The notes under the pieces: model-generated | Database searches by the model: none | Seen by the model: only the letters and a program-made list of their open reading frames with translations | What the model was told of the DNA's origin: nothing | Translations under genes and position numbers: made by a program | Shown: positions 1 to 9,387 of the stretch, piece after piece | Layout: each line of letters starts with the position of its first letter | Position numbering within the stretch: position 1 is the first letter of the stretch | Source: Belnapia mucosa | GTDB taxonomy: Bacteria > Pseudomonadota > Alphaproteobacteria > Acetobacterales > Acetobacteraceae | Direction: 5' to 3' | DNA length: 64,000 nt | Assembly (NCBI RefSeq): GCF_016775475.1 | Contig: NZ_JAEUXJ010000004.1 | Location: forward strand, 467,281 to 531,280

Positions 1-661
1 TGTCATAGCCCTGGAGGCTGCGGCCGGATTTCGCCATGCCTTCCAGCGTCGGGCCCACCACCGCATCGGCGGCTTCGGGCGACATGAAGATCGGCAGGTT
101 GCCCTCGGCGATCTCGCCCGAGAGGCGCATGCCGCCCGGGGTGATGGAGGCGGTGTAGATGGGCAGCGAAGGGTCGCCATGGATGATGCTGCGCAGCGGC
201 TTGCCGAGGCCGGTGGCGCCGGGCCCCTTGTAAGGGATCTGGTAGTGCTCGCCCTCATGCTCGAGAGGCTTCTCGCGGGCGAGGATGGCGCGGATGATCT
301 CGACATATTCCCGCGTGCGGCCGAGCGGCTTGCCATTGGGCTGGCCGTGCCATCCCTCGACCACCTGCGGGCCGGAGGGACCGATGCCGCAAAGGAAGCG
401 GTTGCCGGACAGCGCCTGGAGCGTCATCGCCGTCATCGCCGCGCAGGTCGGCGTGCGGGCGGGCATCTGCATGATGCCGGTGCCGGCCTTGATGCGGCTG
501 GTGCGGGCAAGCACCCAGGCGATGGGTGTCACCGCATCCGTGCCATAGGATTCGCCGCACCAGACCGCATCGAAGCCGAGCCGTTCGGCCTCCAGCACGA
601 GGTCGATCTCCAGCTGCGGCCTGGCGCCGCGGATCATGCCGATGGTGATGCCGAGCTTCAT
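1..661 (-). CDS. LLM-class F420-dependent oxidoreductase (Rv3520c-like), C-terminus outside window
   Basis: The reading frame starts at the ATG at 661-659 and runs off the left edge, leaving 220 complete codons. The protein begins [15 protein letters not shown] and keeps hallmarks of the luciferase-like TIM-barrel fold: an early '[15 protein letters not shown]' stretch and '[21 protein letters not shown]'. These resemble the mycobacterial Rv3520c group of F420-dependent oxidoreductases. The natural substrate of that group is not settled, so only the class can be named. It lies 5 bp downstream of the next gene on the same strand, so the two are probably co-transcribed. The nearby F420 biosynthesis genes make F420 the likely cofactor, although FMN cannot be excluded from sequence alone. 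Confidence 0.85.
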   Translation of the reverse strand, partial: MKLGITIGMIRGARPQLEIDLVLEAERLGFDAVWCGESYGTDAVTPIAWVLARTSRIKAGTGIMQMPARTPTCAAMTAMTLQALSGNRFLCGIGPSGPQVVEGWHGQPNGKPLGRTREYVEIIRAILAREKPLEHEGEHYQIPYKGPGATGLGKPLRSIIHGDPSLPIYTASITPGGMRLSGEIAEGNLPIFMSPEAADAVVGPTLEGMAKSGRSLQGYD

Positions 662-666
662 CGCGG

Positions 667-1617
667 TCAGACCTTCGAGAGGATGTCGTCGCGGAAGGCG
701 CGCATGGCGCCGAGCGCCTGCTCCGCCGTCTCGCCGGGGAAGGTGAGGTCGACGCCGGCGACGCCGAGGGCTTTCAGCGCCCGCAGATCCTCCGCGATCT
801 CGGCCGGCGCGCCGGAGAAGAGGCGGCGTTCGCCATCCCCGGCCTTGGCCGGAACATCGGGGCCGTATTTCTGCACCCGGTAGGCCAGCGCGACGCCCTT
901 CGGGTTCCGTCCCGCGGCCCGCACCAGGCCGTGCAGCTTCTCGATCGCAGCCCGGTAGCGGGGCAGGCTGTCGAGCGGGAAGGAGGGGTTGGTGCCGATC
1001 GGGTACCAGCCATCGCCGAGCCGGGCGGCGCGGCGCAGCGCCGGGCCGCTCTCGCCGCCGACCCAGATCGGTACCGGGTTCTGCACCGGCTTCGGGGCGA
1101 AGCCGATCTCGGCGAAGCGGACGAACTCGCCCTCGAAGCGCGGCTCCTCCTTGGTCCAGAGCTCGCGGGCGGCGAGGATATATTCGTCCGTCACCTTGCC
1201 GCGGGCGGCGAAATCGGGCGCCTGCAGGGCCTCGAATTCCTCGCGCAGCCAGCCCGCGCCGATCCCGACCGTGAGGCGGCCGCCGGAGAGATAGTCGATG
1301 GTCGAGAGGATCTTCGCCGTTAGCAGCGCTGGCCGGTGCGGCACCACCATGACGGAGGTGACGAGGCGCAGGCGCTCGGTCTTCGCCGCGGCGAACATCA
1401 CCTGGGTCAGCTGCTCATGCCGCTCGCCGCGGCTGCTGGCGGGAAATTCGCCGGTATCGGTATAGGGATACTTGGCCTGGATATCCTTCGGGATCACCAC
1501 ATGGTCGCTGAAGGTGGCGTAGCCGAAACCAAGTGCCTCGCCGCCCTGGGCCAGGCGGGTCATCGCCTCCGGGGTGGCCAGGGGGCCGCCGCTCGGCATG
1601 TTGAAGCCGATCTGCAT
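667..1617 (-). CDS. LLM-class F420-dependent oxidoreductase (TIGR03619-like)
   Basis: This 316-residue luciferase-like protein begins [13 protein letters not shown]. The start at 1617 is chosen because a strong GGAGGAG ribosome site lies just upstream; an in-frame start at 1698 would overlap the divergent control region. Family features are an N-terminal '[12 protein letters not shown]' strand-turn, '[19 protein letters not shown]' near residue 115-133, and '[10 protein letters not shown]' near 190. The arrangement is that of F420-dependent members of the LLM superfamily, which move a hydride between F420 and an organic substrate. It is divergent from fbiC (91 bp apart) and heads a two-gene unit with the partial LLM gene at the window edge. 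The substrate is unknown. Confidence 0.85.
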   Translation of the reverse strand: MQIGFNMPSGGPLATPEAMTRLAQGGEALGFGYATFSDHVVIPKDIQAKYPYTDTGEFPASSRGERHEQLTQVMFAAAKTERLRLVTSVMVVPHRPALLTAKILSTIDYLSGGRLTVGIGAGWLREEFEALQAPDFAARGKVTDEYILAARELWTKEEPRFEGEFVRFAEIGFAPKPVQNPVPIWVGGESGPALRRAARLGDGWYPIGTNPSFPLDSLPRYRAAIEKLHGLVRAAGRNPKGVALAYRVQKYGPDVPAKAGDGERRLFSGAPAEIAEDLRALKALGVAGVDLTFPGETAEQALGAMRAFRDDILSKV

Positions 1618-1708
1618 GCTTCCGTCTCCTCCTCCCGTCAGCGCATTGCGTCCCGCCGGGCTCTGCCACAGGATGCGGCCACCCCGGAGGACGGGCAAGG
1701 GTGACGGG

Positions 1709-4054
1709 ATGGATGCGCTTCTGAACCGGCCGCTTGCGGCGCTGATGGCGGAGGCGGCAGCGCTGCGCGATGCAGGGCATGGGCGGCTGATGTCCTATTC
1801 GCGGAAGGTCTTCATTCCGCTGACCAGGCTCTGCCGCGATGTCTGCCACTACTGCACCTTCGCCGAGGTGCCCCGCGCCGGGCGCAACCCCTATCTCTCG
1901 CCGGAGGAGGTGCTGGCCATCGCCCGCGCCGGGGCCGCGGCCGGCTGCACCGAGGCGCTCTTCACCCTGGGCGACAAGCCGGAGCTGCGCTGGCGCGCGG
2001 CGCGGGAGGCGCTGGCCGAGCTCGGCTATGCCAGCACCATCGACTACCTCGTCGCCATGTGCGGCCTGGTGCTGAAGGAAACCGGCCTGCTGCCGCATGC
2101 CAATCCCGGCGTGATGACGCGCGACGAGATCGCCGCGCTGCGCGAGGTGACGGCCAGCCAGGGCATCATGCTGGAAAGCACCAGCGCGCGGCTCTGCGCG
2201 CCCGGCGGCGTGCATCACGGCAGCCCGGACAAGGATCCGGCGGCGCGGCTGGAGGTGCTGCGCCTCGCCGGCGAGCTGCGCGTGCCCTTCACCACCGGCA
2301 TCCTGATCGGCATCGGCGAGACGCGGGCGGAGCGGCTGGAGGCCCTGCAGGCCATCGCCGATCTGCATGCCGAGCATGGGCATATCCAGGAAGTCATCAT
2401 CCAGAATTTCCGGGCCAAGACCGGAACCAAGCTGGCCGGGGCGGAGGAGCCCGATCTCGAGGACCTGCTCTGGACCATCGCCGTGGCGCGCATCCTGCTC
2501 GGGCCCGAGGCGAATATCCAGGCGCCGCCCAACCTCTCGCCCGGCGTCTATCAGCGGCTGGTGGCGGCGGGGCTGAACGACTGGGGCGGCGTCTCGCCGG
2601 TGACGATCGACCATGTGAACCCGGAGGCGCCCTGGCCGGAGATCGAGACGCTGGCGGCGCGCACGGCGGCGGCCGGCAAGGTCCTGGTGCAGCGGCTGCC
2701 GGCCTATCCCGCCTATGTGCGCGCGGCCGAGACCTGGATCGCGCCCGCCATCGCGCCCCGGCTGCGCCAGGCGAGCGATGCGGAGGGCTGGGCGCGCGAG
2801 GATCGCTGGTCGCCGGGCGAGGTGACGCCGCCGCGCCTGCCGGCACCGCGCCTCGCAGGGCCCGATGCGGCCCTCTCGCGCGACGTGGCCCGCGCCACGG
2901 CCGGCGAGCGGCTGGACCCGCCCGCGCTCATGCGGCTGTTTGCCGCGCGCGATGCGGATTTCGCCCATGTGACGGCGGCGGCGGATGCGCTGCGGGCCGA
3001 GGTCTCGGGCGGGACGGTGCGCTATGTCGTCAACCGCAACATCAACTACACCAATATCTGCACCTATCGCTGCCGCTTCTGCGCCTTCAGCAAGGGCCGC
3101 ACGCATGAGGCGCTGCGCGGGCCGGCCTATGACCTCGACCATGGCGAGATCGTTCGCCGCGCGGTGGAGGCCTGGGACCGCGGCGCGACCGAAGTCTGCC
3201 TCCAAGGCGGCATCCATCCGGACTATACCGGCGAGACCTATGCGGCCATCTGCACGGCGATCCGCGAAGTGCTGCCGGAGATGCATATCCACGCCTTCTC
3301 GCCGCTCGAGGTGACGCAGGGGGCGGCGACGCTCGGGCTCTCGCTGTCCGACTACCTGGCGCGGCTGAAGGCGGCGGGGCTCGGCACGCTGCCGGGGACG
3401 GCGGCGGAGATCCTGGATGACGAGATCCGCGCCATCATCTGCCCGGACAAGGTGAACACCGCGGAATGGCTGGCGGTGGCGCGGGCGGCGCATGGGCTCG
3501 GGCTGCGGACCACCGCGACGATCATGTTCGGCCATGTCGAGGCCTCGGTGAACTGGGCGCGGCACCTGCTGGCGCTGCGCGACCTGCAGGCGGAGACGGG
3601 GGGCTTCACGGAATTCGTCCCCCTTCCCTTCGTCGCCATGGAGGCGCCGATGTTCCTCAAGGGCCAGGCGCGGCGGGGCCCCACCTTCCGCGAGGCGATG
3701 CTGATGCACAGCGTCGCCCGGCTGGCCCTGCACCCGCTGATTCCCAATATCCAGACCAGCTGGGTGAAGATGGGCCCGGCCGGGGCGGCGATGGCCCTCC
3801 AGGCCGGGGCCAACGACCTGGGCGGCACGCTGATGAACGAAAGCATCAGCCGCGCCGCCGGCACGCAGCATGGGCAGGAATTCCCGCCCGAGGCGATGGA
3901 GGCGCTGATCCGCTCCATCGGCCGGCAGCCGGCGCAGCGGACCACCCTCTATGGCGCGGTGCCGGAGGAGCGGCGGCGGGCAGCCTTCGAAGCCGGGGAG
4001 CTGACGCCGGTGGTGCAGACGGCGCCGCGACGGCGGGAACCCGCCAGGGGCTGA
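1709..4054 (+). CDS. fbiC: 7,8-didemethyl-8-hydroxy-5-deazariboflavin (Fo) synthase, fused CofG-CofH
   Basis: This 781-residue radical-SAM protein makes the deazaflavin chromophore Fo of coenzyme F420 from tyrosine and 5-amino-6-ribitylaminouracil. Two radical-SAM domains are fused. The N-terminal CofG-like half has its CxxxCxxC cluster ligands at C42, C46 and C49 (LCRDVCHYC). The C-terminal CofH-like half has them at C451, C455 and C458 (ICTYRCRFC), followed by 'FSKG'. This is the bacterial FbiC arrangement; archaea use two separate proteins. The start at 1709 follows a purine-rich CAAGGG, and upstream in-frame ATGs lie inside the divergent LLM gene. It stands alone on the plus strand, opposite to the cofE-cofD-cofC operon further right. 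Confidence 0.95.
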   Translation: MDALLNRPLAALMAEAAALRDAGHGRLMSYSRKVFIPLTRLCRDVCHYCTFAEVPRAGRNPYLSPEEVLAIARAGAAAGCTEALFTLGDKPELRWRAAREALAELGYASTIDYLVAMCGLVLKETGLLPHANPGVMTRDEIAALREVTASQGIMLESTSARLCAPGGVHHGSPDKDPAARLEVLRLAGELRVPFTTGILIGIGETRAERLEALQAIADLHAEHGHIQEVIIQNFRAKTGTKLAGAEEPDLEDLLWTIAVARILLGPEANIQAPPNLSPGVYQRLVAAGLNDWGGVSPVTIDHVNPEAPWPEIETLAARTAAAGKVLVQRLPAYPAYVRAAETWIAPAIAPRLRQASDAEGWAREDRWSPGEVTPPRLPAPRLAGPDAALSRDVARATAGERLDPPALMRLFAARDADFAHVTAAADALRAEVSGGTVRYVVNRNINYTNICTYRCRFCAFSKGRTHEALRGPAYDLDHGEIVRRAVEAWDRGATEVCLQGGIHPDYTGETYAAICTAIREVLPEMHIHAFSPLEVTQGAATLGLSLSDYLARLKAAGLGTLPGTAAEILDDEIRAIICPDKVNTAEWLAVARAAHGLGLRTTATIMFGHVEASVNWARHLLALRDLQAETGGFTEFVPLPFVAMEAPMFLKGQARRGPTFREAMLMHSVARLALHPLIPNIQTSWVKMGPAGAAMALQAGANDLGGTLMNESISRAAGTQHGQEFPPEAMEALIRSIGRQPAQRTTLYGAVPEERRRAAFEAGELTPVVQTAPRRREPARG

Positions 4055-4120
4055 ATCCCGGCGGATCGCCTTTTCGGCGGTTGCGCGTTATGGGGGCGGA
4101 AAACCTGCCGGAGAATCCCC

Positions 4121-5113
4121 ATGCCGAATCGCCGCCTGCTGCTGCAAGCCGCCGCCCTCAGCCTGCCCGCCCTCGCCGCCCGGGCCCAGTCCGGCGGCTT
4201 CCCGGACCGGTCGCTCCGGATCGTCGTGCCCTTCGCCCCGGGCGGGGCGGTGGACCTGACCGGGCGGCTGCTGGCCGAGCAGTTGCAGCCGGTGCTGAAG
4301 CAGAATGTCGTCGTGGACAATCGCGGCGGGGCCGGCGGCAACCTGGGCGCCGATGCGGTCGCCAAGGCGGAGAAGGATGGCTATTCGCTGCTGCTCGGCT
4401 CGGCCAACATCCTCTGCGCCAATAAATTCCTGTTCCGGAAGTCGATGCCGCTCGACCCCATGCGGGACCTGGCGCCGGTGACGCGGGTGACGACCGGCAC
4501 GGTGGTGCTGATCGTCAATGGCAAGAGCCCCTACAAGACCTTCCAAGAGCTGATGGCGGCGGCGAAGAAGGATCCCGGCAAGCTCACCATGGGCTCCTCC
4601 GGCACCGGGACCGTCAGCCACCTGACCATCGAATCGGTGAAGCGCGCCGCCGGCGTCGACATCACCCATGTGCCCTATCGCGGCGGCGGGCCGGCCTTCC
4701 AGGACCTGCTGGCCGGCAATATCGACATGATGTTCGACGTGATCCCGGCCGCGATCGCCAATATCCGTGAAGGCGCCTTCCGCCCGCTGGCCGTCGGCAG
4801 CGCCGAGCGCATCACCTATGTGCCGGAACTGCGCGAGGTGCCCTCGATGAAGGAACTGCTGCCGAACGCGAATATCGACATGCAGAGCTGGTACGCGATC
4901 AACGCCCCGGCCGGCACGCCGGAGGACCGCATCGCCACCCTGCACCGGGCGCTGGTGCAGGTGGTGCGGGGCGAGGCCTTCCGCCAGAAGATGGAGCCGA
5001 TCGGCTTCGCGCCCATCGCCGATGAGTCGCCGGCGGCCTATGGCGCCTATATGCGCGAGCAGGAGAAGGTGTGGCAGGGGCTGGTGGAAGCTTCCGGCGC
5101 TACGATGGAATAA
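4121..5113 (+). CDS. Bug-family tripartite tricarboxylate transporter substrate-binding protein
   Basis: This 330-residue periplasmic binding protein has an N-terminal export signal (PNRRLLLQAAALSLPALAARA, cleavage predicted near residue 22). The mature part has the Bug signatures: 'LRIVVPFAPGGAVDLTGRLLAEQL', 'VVDNRGGAGGNLGADAVAKA' and 'HVPYRGGGPAFQDLLAGNIDMMFD'. Bug proteins bind small carboxylates for TctAB-type transporters or for sensing. No membrane components are nearby, so it is an orphan receptor, as is common in Acetobacteraceae and Burkholderiales. Its 3' end overlaps the convergent cofC gene by 14 bp. Its position between fbiC and cofC may be accidental, since nothing links Bug proteins to F420. 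Confidence 0.93.
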   Translation: MPNRRLLLQAAALSLPALAARAQSGGFPDRSLRIVVPFAPGGAVDLTGRLLAEQLQPVLKQNVVVDNRGGAGGNLGADAVAKAEKDGYSLLLGSANILCANKFLFRKSMPLDPMRDLAPVTRVTTGTVVLIVNGKSPYKTFQELMAAAKKDPGKLTMGSSGTGTVSHLTIESVKRAAGVDITHVPYRGGGPAFQDLLAGNIDMMFDVIPAAIANIREGAFRPLAVGSAERITYVPELREVPSMKELLPNANIDMQSWYAINAPAGTPEDRIATLHRALVQVVRGEAFRQKMEPIGFAPIADESPAAYGAYMREQEKVWQGLVEASGATME

Positions 5114-5750
5114 GGCCACCCTCGCGCAGGAAGGCGAGCGTCCGCGTGCCCGCGGCCTCGGGCAGGCGGGCGAAGGCGGCGAGGTCGGCGGGATGGTCGA
5201 TATCCATCCCGATCCCCGGCAGCGGCACGATCCGCGGCGCGATGCCGGCGGCGCGGGCGGCCGCGAGATGCGGGAAGTAGCTGTCCTCCCCGAAGCGGAG
5301 CGGCACGGCGAGCGGCGGCGAGAGCAGGACGGCGTTGGAGCCCTGCTCGTCATGCGCCGGCGCGATGGTGAAGGCGGGCGCCGCGCTATGGGCGGCGAGC
5401 ACCGCCTCGATCTCGGCCGCGGTCACGGCCGGGATGTCGCCCGGCAGCGTGATGATGCCGCTGGCGCCCTCGGCGGCCAGCCGGCGCGCGGCGGCGGTGA
5501 CGCTGCCGGTATGGCCATCCCGCGCGCCATCGTTCAGCACCCGGGCGCCGCTGCGCCGGGCGAGATCGGTGGCCCAGGGATCAAGCGTCACCAGCGCGAC
5601 GCCGGCCAGGCCGCGCGCGGCCGTCAGCGCCGCCAGCACCTCGCCGATCATCACCTGCATCAGCGCCACGCGCTGCGCCGGCGTCAGAGCGGGGGAAAGG
5701 CGCTGCTTCGCCCCCTCCAGCTCCTTCACCGGCAGGACCGCCCAGATCAT
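5100..5750 (-). CDS. cofC: F420 biosynthesis guanylyltransferase CofC/FbiD
   Basis: This 216-residue nucleotidyltransferase activates a three-carbon phosphoacid (2-phospholactate, phosphoenolpyruvate or 3-phosphoglycerate, depending on lineage) with GTP for transfer to Fo. It begins MIWAVLPVKELEGAKQRLS, typical of CofC, and ends with the characteristic 'FGEDSYFPHL' and 'GIGMDIDHPADLAAF' blocks. The start at 5750 overlaps the cofD stop as ATGA, showing translational coupling; longer in-frame starts would lie inside cofD. The 3' end overlaps the convergent Bug-protein gene by 14 bp. Which phosphoacid it uses cannot be read from the sequence by eye. It matters because proteobacterial enzymes are reported to differ from mycobacterial ones. 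Confidence 0.93.
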   Translation of the reverse strand: MIWAVLPVKELEGAKQRLSPALTPAQRVALMQVMIGEVLAALTAARGLAGVALVTLDPWATDLARRSGARVLNDGARDGHTGSVTAAARRLAAEGASGIITLPGDIPAVTAAEIEAVLAAHSAAPAFTIAPAHDEQGSNAVLLSPPLAVPLRFGEDSYFPHLAAARAAGIAPRIVPLPGIGMDIDHPADLAAFARLPEAAGTRTLAFLREGGLIPS

Positions 5751-6655
5751 GCGGCGTCCAGCACCACGCGCGCGAGGGCGATCTTGTCCTCGAGGCTGCG
5801 CATCAGGGTCGGGGCGCGGATGATGCGGGCCTCGATGCCGGTGGCGTCGTCGTCCGGCTCCATCACGTAATGGGTCAGCAGGTCGGCATAGCGGGCGGCG
5901 ACGGCGGCGGCGCTCGGGACGATGCCGGCCTGTTCGAACATGCGCGCGGTCGGGCCCTTCACCGCCTGTCCGGCGATGATCGGCGAGACGGCGATGACCG
6001 GGGCGCCGCAACCCGCGATGGCCTCGCGCAGGCCGGGCACGGCCAGGATCGGCCCGATGCTGATGAAGGGGTTGGAGGGGCAGATCACCACCGCCCGCGG
6101 CCGGGCGCCCAGTGCCGCCAGCAGCGCCGGGTTCGGGCGTGCCGTCTCGGCACCGGCGAATTCGACGGCGCGCACCGCCGGGCGGGTCTGCTCGCGGACG
6201 AACCAGTGCTGGAGGTCGAGCCAGCCGTCATCGCTCAGGAGGCGGGTGCGGACCGGGTCGTCGCTCATCGGCAGGATGCGCGGGCCGATGCCGAGGCGGC
6301 GGGCGATATCGGCGGTGACGGCGCTGAGCGTCTCGCCCGCCCGCAGCCGCCGCGTGCGCTCAACATGGAGTGCGAGGTCGCGGTCGCCGAGGCGGAACCA
6401 GGTCTCGCCGCCGATGCTGGCCAGCGTCTCCATGAAGGACCAGGTCTCGTCACGCCGGCCCCAGCCGAGTTCCTGATTGTCGAGCCCGGCCAGCGCATAG
6501 GTCAGCGTGTCGATATCGGGCGAGATACTGAGCCCGAGATGCTCGAAGTCGTCGCCGGTATTGGCGAGGATCAGCAGCTCCTCCGGGGGGAGGACGTGGC
6601 TGAGGCCGAGCGCCAGCTTGGCGCCACCGATGCCGCCCGAGAGCGCGATGATCAT
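5747..6655 (-). CDS. cofD: 2-phospho-L-lactate (or PEP) transferase CofD/FbiA
   Basis: This 302-residue enzyme transfers the phosphoacid from the CofC product onto Fo to give F420-0 or dehydro-F420-0. The N-terminal motif GGIGGAK (residues 7-13) and 'LANTGDDFEHLGLSISPDIDTLTYALAG' are diagnostic of the CofD/UPF0052 family, and the later 'ICPSNPFISIGPILAVPG' block is also conserved. Length is normal for the family. It overlaps cofE upstream and cofC downstream by four bases each (ATGA), so the three genes form a tightly coupled operon. No separate FbiB-type reductase domain that would reduce dehydro-F420-0 is visible in the window. Confidence 0.95.
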   Translation of the reverse strand: MIIALSGGIGGAKLALGLSHVLPPEELLILANTGDDFEHLGLSISPDIDTLTYALAGLDNQELGWGRRDETWSFMETLASIGGETWFRLGDRDLALHVERTRRLRAGETLSAVTADIARRLGIGPRILPMSDDPVRTRLLSDDGWLDLQHWFVREQTRPAVRAVEFAGAETARPNPALLAALGARPRAVVICPSNPFISIGPILAVPGLREAIAGCGAPVIAVSPIIAGQAVKGPTARMFEQAGIVPSAAAVAARYADLLTHYVMEPDDDATGIEARIIRAPTLMRSLEDKIALARVVLDAA

Positions 6656-7389
6656 CGGAACAGGTCCTCGGATTCGGGCCGCACCAGTTCGGCGGCGGGG
6701 TTGGGCGGCGCGTCCCAGGTGAGGCCGCGCACCAGCACGACGGGCTGCGCCTCGGCGCCCTGGCCTTGCAGGAGGGAGGCGGCGGCGGCGATCTCATCGG
6801 CGAAGCCGCTGATGCTGACCTGCAGGCTGCGGCCGAACAGGTCGGGCCGCCCGCGCAGGTCCCAGAGTGCGGGCAGGCCGGCGGCGCCGATCGCCACACC
6901 GACCGTGCCGCGCCGCCAGGCGCGGCCGAAGCTGTCGGTGATGATGACAGGGCAGCCGAAGCGCGCGGCGAGCGCGGCGGCGGTGCCGTCCGGGTCGCGC
7001 GGCAGCAGCAGGGCATGGCCTTCCTGGCCGAGATTCGACTGGTCGATGCCGGCATTCGCCATGACGAAGCCGAGCCGGTGCTGCACGATCAGCAGCCCCG
7101 GCCGCGCCCGCACCACACGCTGGCTCTCGGACAGCACCAGCTCGACGAAACGCGGATCCTTCTGCACCCGCGCCGCCAGTTCTTCCGCTTCCGGCGAAGG
7201 CGTGACGGAGGCGAGGGCGACGCTGCGGCCCTCCGCCTTGCTGACGATCTTCTGCGCCAGCACCAGCACATCATCCCCGCGCAGCACGAGGCCGGCGCGG
7301 GCGAGACTGGCTTCGATCAGCGCGGCGAGATCGTCGCCGGCCCGGACCATCGGCAGACCGGGCAGCGCATGCAGTTCCAACCGTTGCAC
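6652..7389 (-). CDS. cofE: Coenzyme F420:L-glutamate ligase CofE
   Basis: This 245-residue GTP-dependent ligase adds gamma-linked glutamates to F420-0. It begins MQRLELHALPGLPMV and shows 'GDDVLVLAQKIVSKAEGR', 'GFVMANAGIDQSN' and 'DSFGRAWRRGTVGVAIGAAG', the conserved CofE blocks. It is a stand-alone ligase: the C-terminal nitroreductase-like domain that in mycobacterial FbiB reduces dehydro-F420-0 is absent. Either that reductase is encoded elsewhere or the CofC substrate does not need it. The gene starts 3 bp after the stop of the upstream FGD-like gene and overlaps cofD by 4 bp. Confidence 0.95.
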   Translation of the reverse strand: MQRLELHALPGLPMVRAGDDLAALIEASLARAGLVLRGDDVLVLAQKIVSKAEGRSVALASVTPSPEAEELAARVQKDPRFVELVLSESQRVVRARPGLLIVQHRLGFVMANAGIDQSNLGQEGHALLLPRDPDGTAAALAARFGCPVIITDSFGRAWRRGTVGVAIGAAGLPALWDLRGRPDLFGRSLQVSISGFADEIAAAASLLQGQGAEAQPVVLVRGLTWDAPPNPAAELVRPESEDLFR

Positions 7390-7392
7390 GGT

Positions 7393-8397
7393 TCAGCCGA
7401 AGCGGCGGCGGAGCAGGGGCAGCACCTGCTCCCCATAGAGTTTCAGAAAGCGTGCTTGGTCCGGCCCCGGCGCGTGGAAGACGAGGTGGTTGAAGCCGAG
7501 CGCCACATACTCGCCGATGCGCTCGACATGCTCCTCGGCGTCATTGGAGACGATCCAGCGGCTGGCGGCGCGCTCCAGCGGCAGGGCATCGGCCAGGCGC
7601 TCCATCTCCGCCGGGTCCTCGACCGACATCTTCTCCTCGGGCGAGAGGGCGAGCGCGGCCCAGTGGCGGGTATCCTCCAGCGCGCGCTGCTTGTCGGTGT
7701 CGAAGGAGACCTTCACCTCGATCATCCGGTCGTAGTCCGGCTTCGGCGTGCCGGCGGCTTCCAGCCCGGCGGCGAGGTTCGGCAGCAGCGTCTCGGTATA
7801 GAGTTCCCGCTTCTTGCCGCTGGTGCAGATGAAGCCGTCGCCGGCGCGGCCGGCATACTTCGCCACCAGCGCCCCGGCGGCGGCGACGTAGATCGGGATC
7901 ATCGTCCCGGGCCGGTCGTAGATCGTCGCCTTGTCGGTTTTGTAGTACTGGCCCTCGAAGGTGACGCGCTCCTCCGACCAGAGCTTCCGCATCAGCTGCA
8001 CCGCCTCACGCATGCGGGCGAAGCGTTCCTTGAATTCCGGCCAGGGCGCGCCGGTGGAGGGCACCTCGTTCAGCCCCTCGCCCGTGCCGATGCCGAGGAT
8101 GACGCGGCCGGGATACATCGAGCCCAGCGTGCCGAAGGCCTGGGCAACGATGGAGGGGTGGTAGCGGAAGGTCGGCGTCAGCACGGAGGTGCCCATCACC
8201 AGCCGCTGCGTCCGCGCCCCCAGCGCGCCGAGCCAGACCAGCGAGTTCGGCGCATGGCCGTCGGTATGCTTCCAGGGCTGGAAATGGTCCGAGATGAAGC
8301 AGGAATCGAAGCCCACTTCCTCGGCGAGGATGCCGAATTCCAGCAGCTTCGCCGGCGCGAATTGTTCCGCCGAGGCCTTGTAGCCGAGCGTCAGCAT
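7393..8397 (-). CDS. fgd: F420-dependent glucose-6-phosphate dehydrogenase homologue
   Basis: This 334-residue LLM-superfamily protein closely matches what I remember of mycobacterial Fgd1. Shared stretches are '[12 protein letters not shown]' at the N-terminus, 'SDHFQPWKH', '[20 protein letters not shown]', '[10 protein letters not shown]', '[13 protein letters not shown]', '[16 protein letters not shown]' and '[16 protein letters not shown]' at the C-terminus. Fgd oxidises glucose 6-phosphate to 6-phosphogluconolactone and reduces F420. Start 8397 is preceded by AGGGGAA. The gene sits directly before cofE (3 bp gap), so this operon would supply both the cofactor and a route to reduce it. 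Other family members use different sugar phosphates or alcohols; the glucose 6-phosphate assignment rests on overall similarity. Confidence 0.82.
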   Translation of the reverse strand: MLTLGYKASAEQFAPAKLLEFGILAEEVGFDSCFISDHFQPWKHTDGHAPNSLVWLGALGARTQRLVMGTSVLTPTFRYHPSIVAQAFGTLGSMYPGRVILGIGTGEGLNEVPSTGAPWPEFKERFARMREAVQLMRKLWSEERVTFEGQYYKTDKATIYDRPGTMIPIYVAAAGALVAKYAGRAGDGFICTSGKKRELYTETLLPNLAAGLEAAGTPKPDYDRMIEVKVSFDTDKQRALEDTRHWAALALSPEEKMSVEDPAEMERLADALPLERAASRWIVSNDAEEHVERIGEYVALGFNHLVFHAPGPDQARFLKLYGEQVLPLLRRRFG

Positions 8398-8410
8398 GGG
8401 CGTGGTTCCC

Positions 8411-9265
8411 CTAAAGATCGGCCAGCGCCGCCAGCATGGCGTCGCGCGCGGCAACATCGCCCTGGGCATGGACGGGCTGGATGGCGAGATGCGTGGCGCC
8501 GGCCGCGAAGTGCCGCTGCAGCCCGGCCTTCACGGTCGCGGCGTCGCCCGAGAGCACCATCGCATCGATGAAGCGGTCGTTGCCGCCATCCTTCAGCTCC
8601 TCCTCGGTGAAGCCGAGGCGCAGCCAGTTGTTCACATAATTCGGCAGCGTCATATACCGCGCCAGCTCGGCCCGGCCGAGGGCGCGGGCCTTGGACTTGT
8701 CGGTCTCCACGCAGACCTTCTGCTCGACGGCCAGCACCTTGCCGGGGCCGAGGATGGCGGCGGCCTGGGCGGTGTGCTCCGGCGTGACGTTGTAGGGCAC
8801 GGCGCCATGGCTGCGCTTCGCCGCCAGCTCCAGCATCTTCGGCCCGAGCGCGGCCAGCAGGACCGGCCAGTCCTCCTGCGTATCGGCCTGGATCCCATCC
8901 AGATAGGTGCGCATGGCTGGCACCGGCTTGTCGTAGCGATGGCCGCGCACCCCCTCCACCATCGGGATATGGCTGACGCCGAGGCCGAGGATGAAGCGGC
9001 CGCAGTGCAGCGCGTTCAGCGTCGCCAGGCCACGCCGGGCGGTGAAGGCGTCGCGGGCATAGATATTGGCGATGGAGCTGCCGACCCGGAGCCGCGTGGT
9101 GGAGGCGAGCAGATGCGCCGCCAGCGAGAAGGACTCGTAGCCACGCGATTCCGGATACCAGAGCGTGCCATAGCCGAGCCCCTCCACCCGGCGGGCGAGG
9201 GCCATGAGGCCGGGACCATCCAGCTTGTCGGTCGAATACCAGACCCCGAGGCGTCCGAGCTCCAT
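8411..9265 (-). CDS. LLM-class F420-dependent oxidoreductase (TIGR03620-like)
   Basis: This 284-residue luciferase-like oxidoreductase begins [19 protein letters not shown]. It carries '[26 protein letters not shown]', '[20 protein letters not shown]' and '[26 protein letters not shown]', the profile of an actinobacterial F420-dependent subgroup, and ends with a short helical segment rather than the longer Fgd-type tail. It is the first gene of the minus-strand F420 operon, 13 bp before the Fgd homologue, and is divergent from prfC with a 122 bp promoter region between them. Its substrate is unknown. Confidence 0.82.
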   Translation of the reverse strand: MELGRLGVWYSTDKLDGPGLMALARRVEGLGYGTLWYPESRGYESFSLAAHLLASTTRLRVGSSIANIYARDAFTARRGLATLNALHCGRFILGLGVSHIPMVEGVRGHRYDKPVPAMRTYLDGIQADTQEDWPVLLAALGPKMLELAAKRSHGAVPYNVTPEHTAQAAAILGPGKVLAVEQKVCVETDKSKARALGRAELARYMTLPNYVNNWLRLGFTEEELKDGGNDRFIDAMVLSGDAATVKAGLQRHFAAGATHLAIQPVHAQGDVAARDAMLAALADL

Positions 9266-9387
9266 GGCCTACTCCTTCTGGCCGGCAGGATTGCGCCGGG
9301 CGGGCAGCCTGTCCACTGGCTCTGGCCTTATGGGCCAAGGCCCCCTAGATCAGGGGCGACGAACCCCAGAACACAAGAGACCCGCCC

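Noticed and set aside
1415..3871. 818-codon minus-strand open frame
   Set aside because: It is antisense to fbiC, which has both radical-SAM motifs; composition is that of a GC-rich shadow frame.
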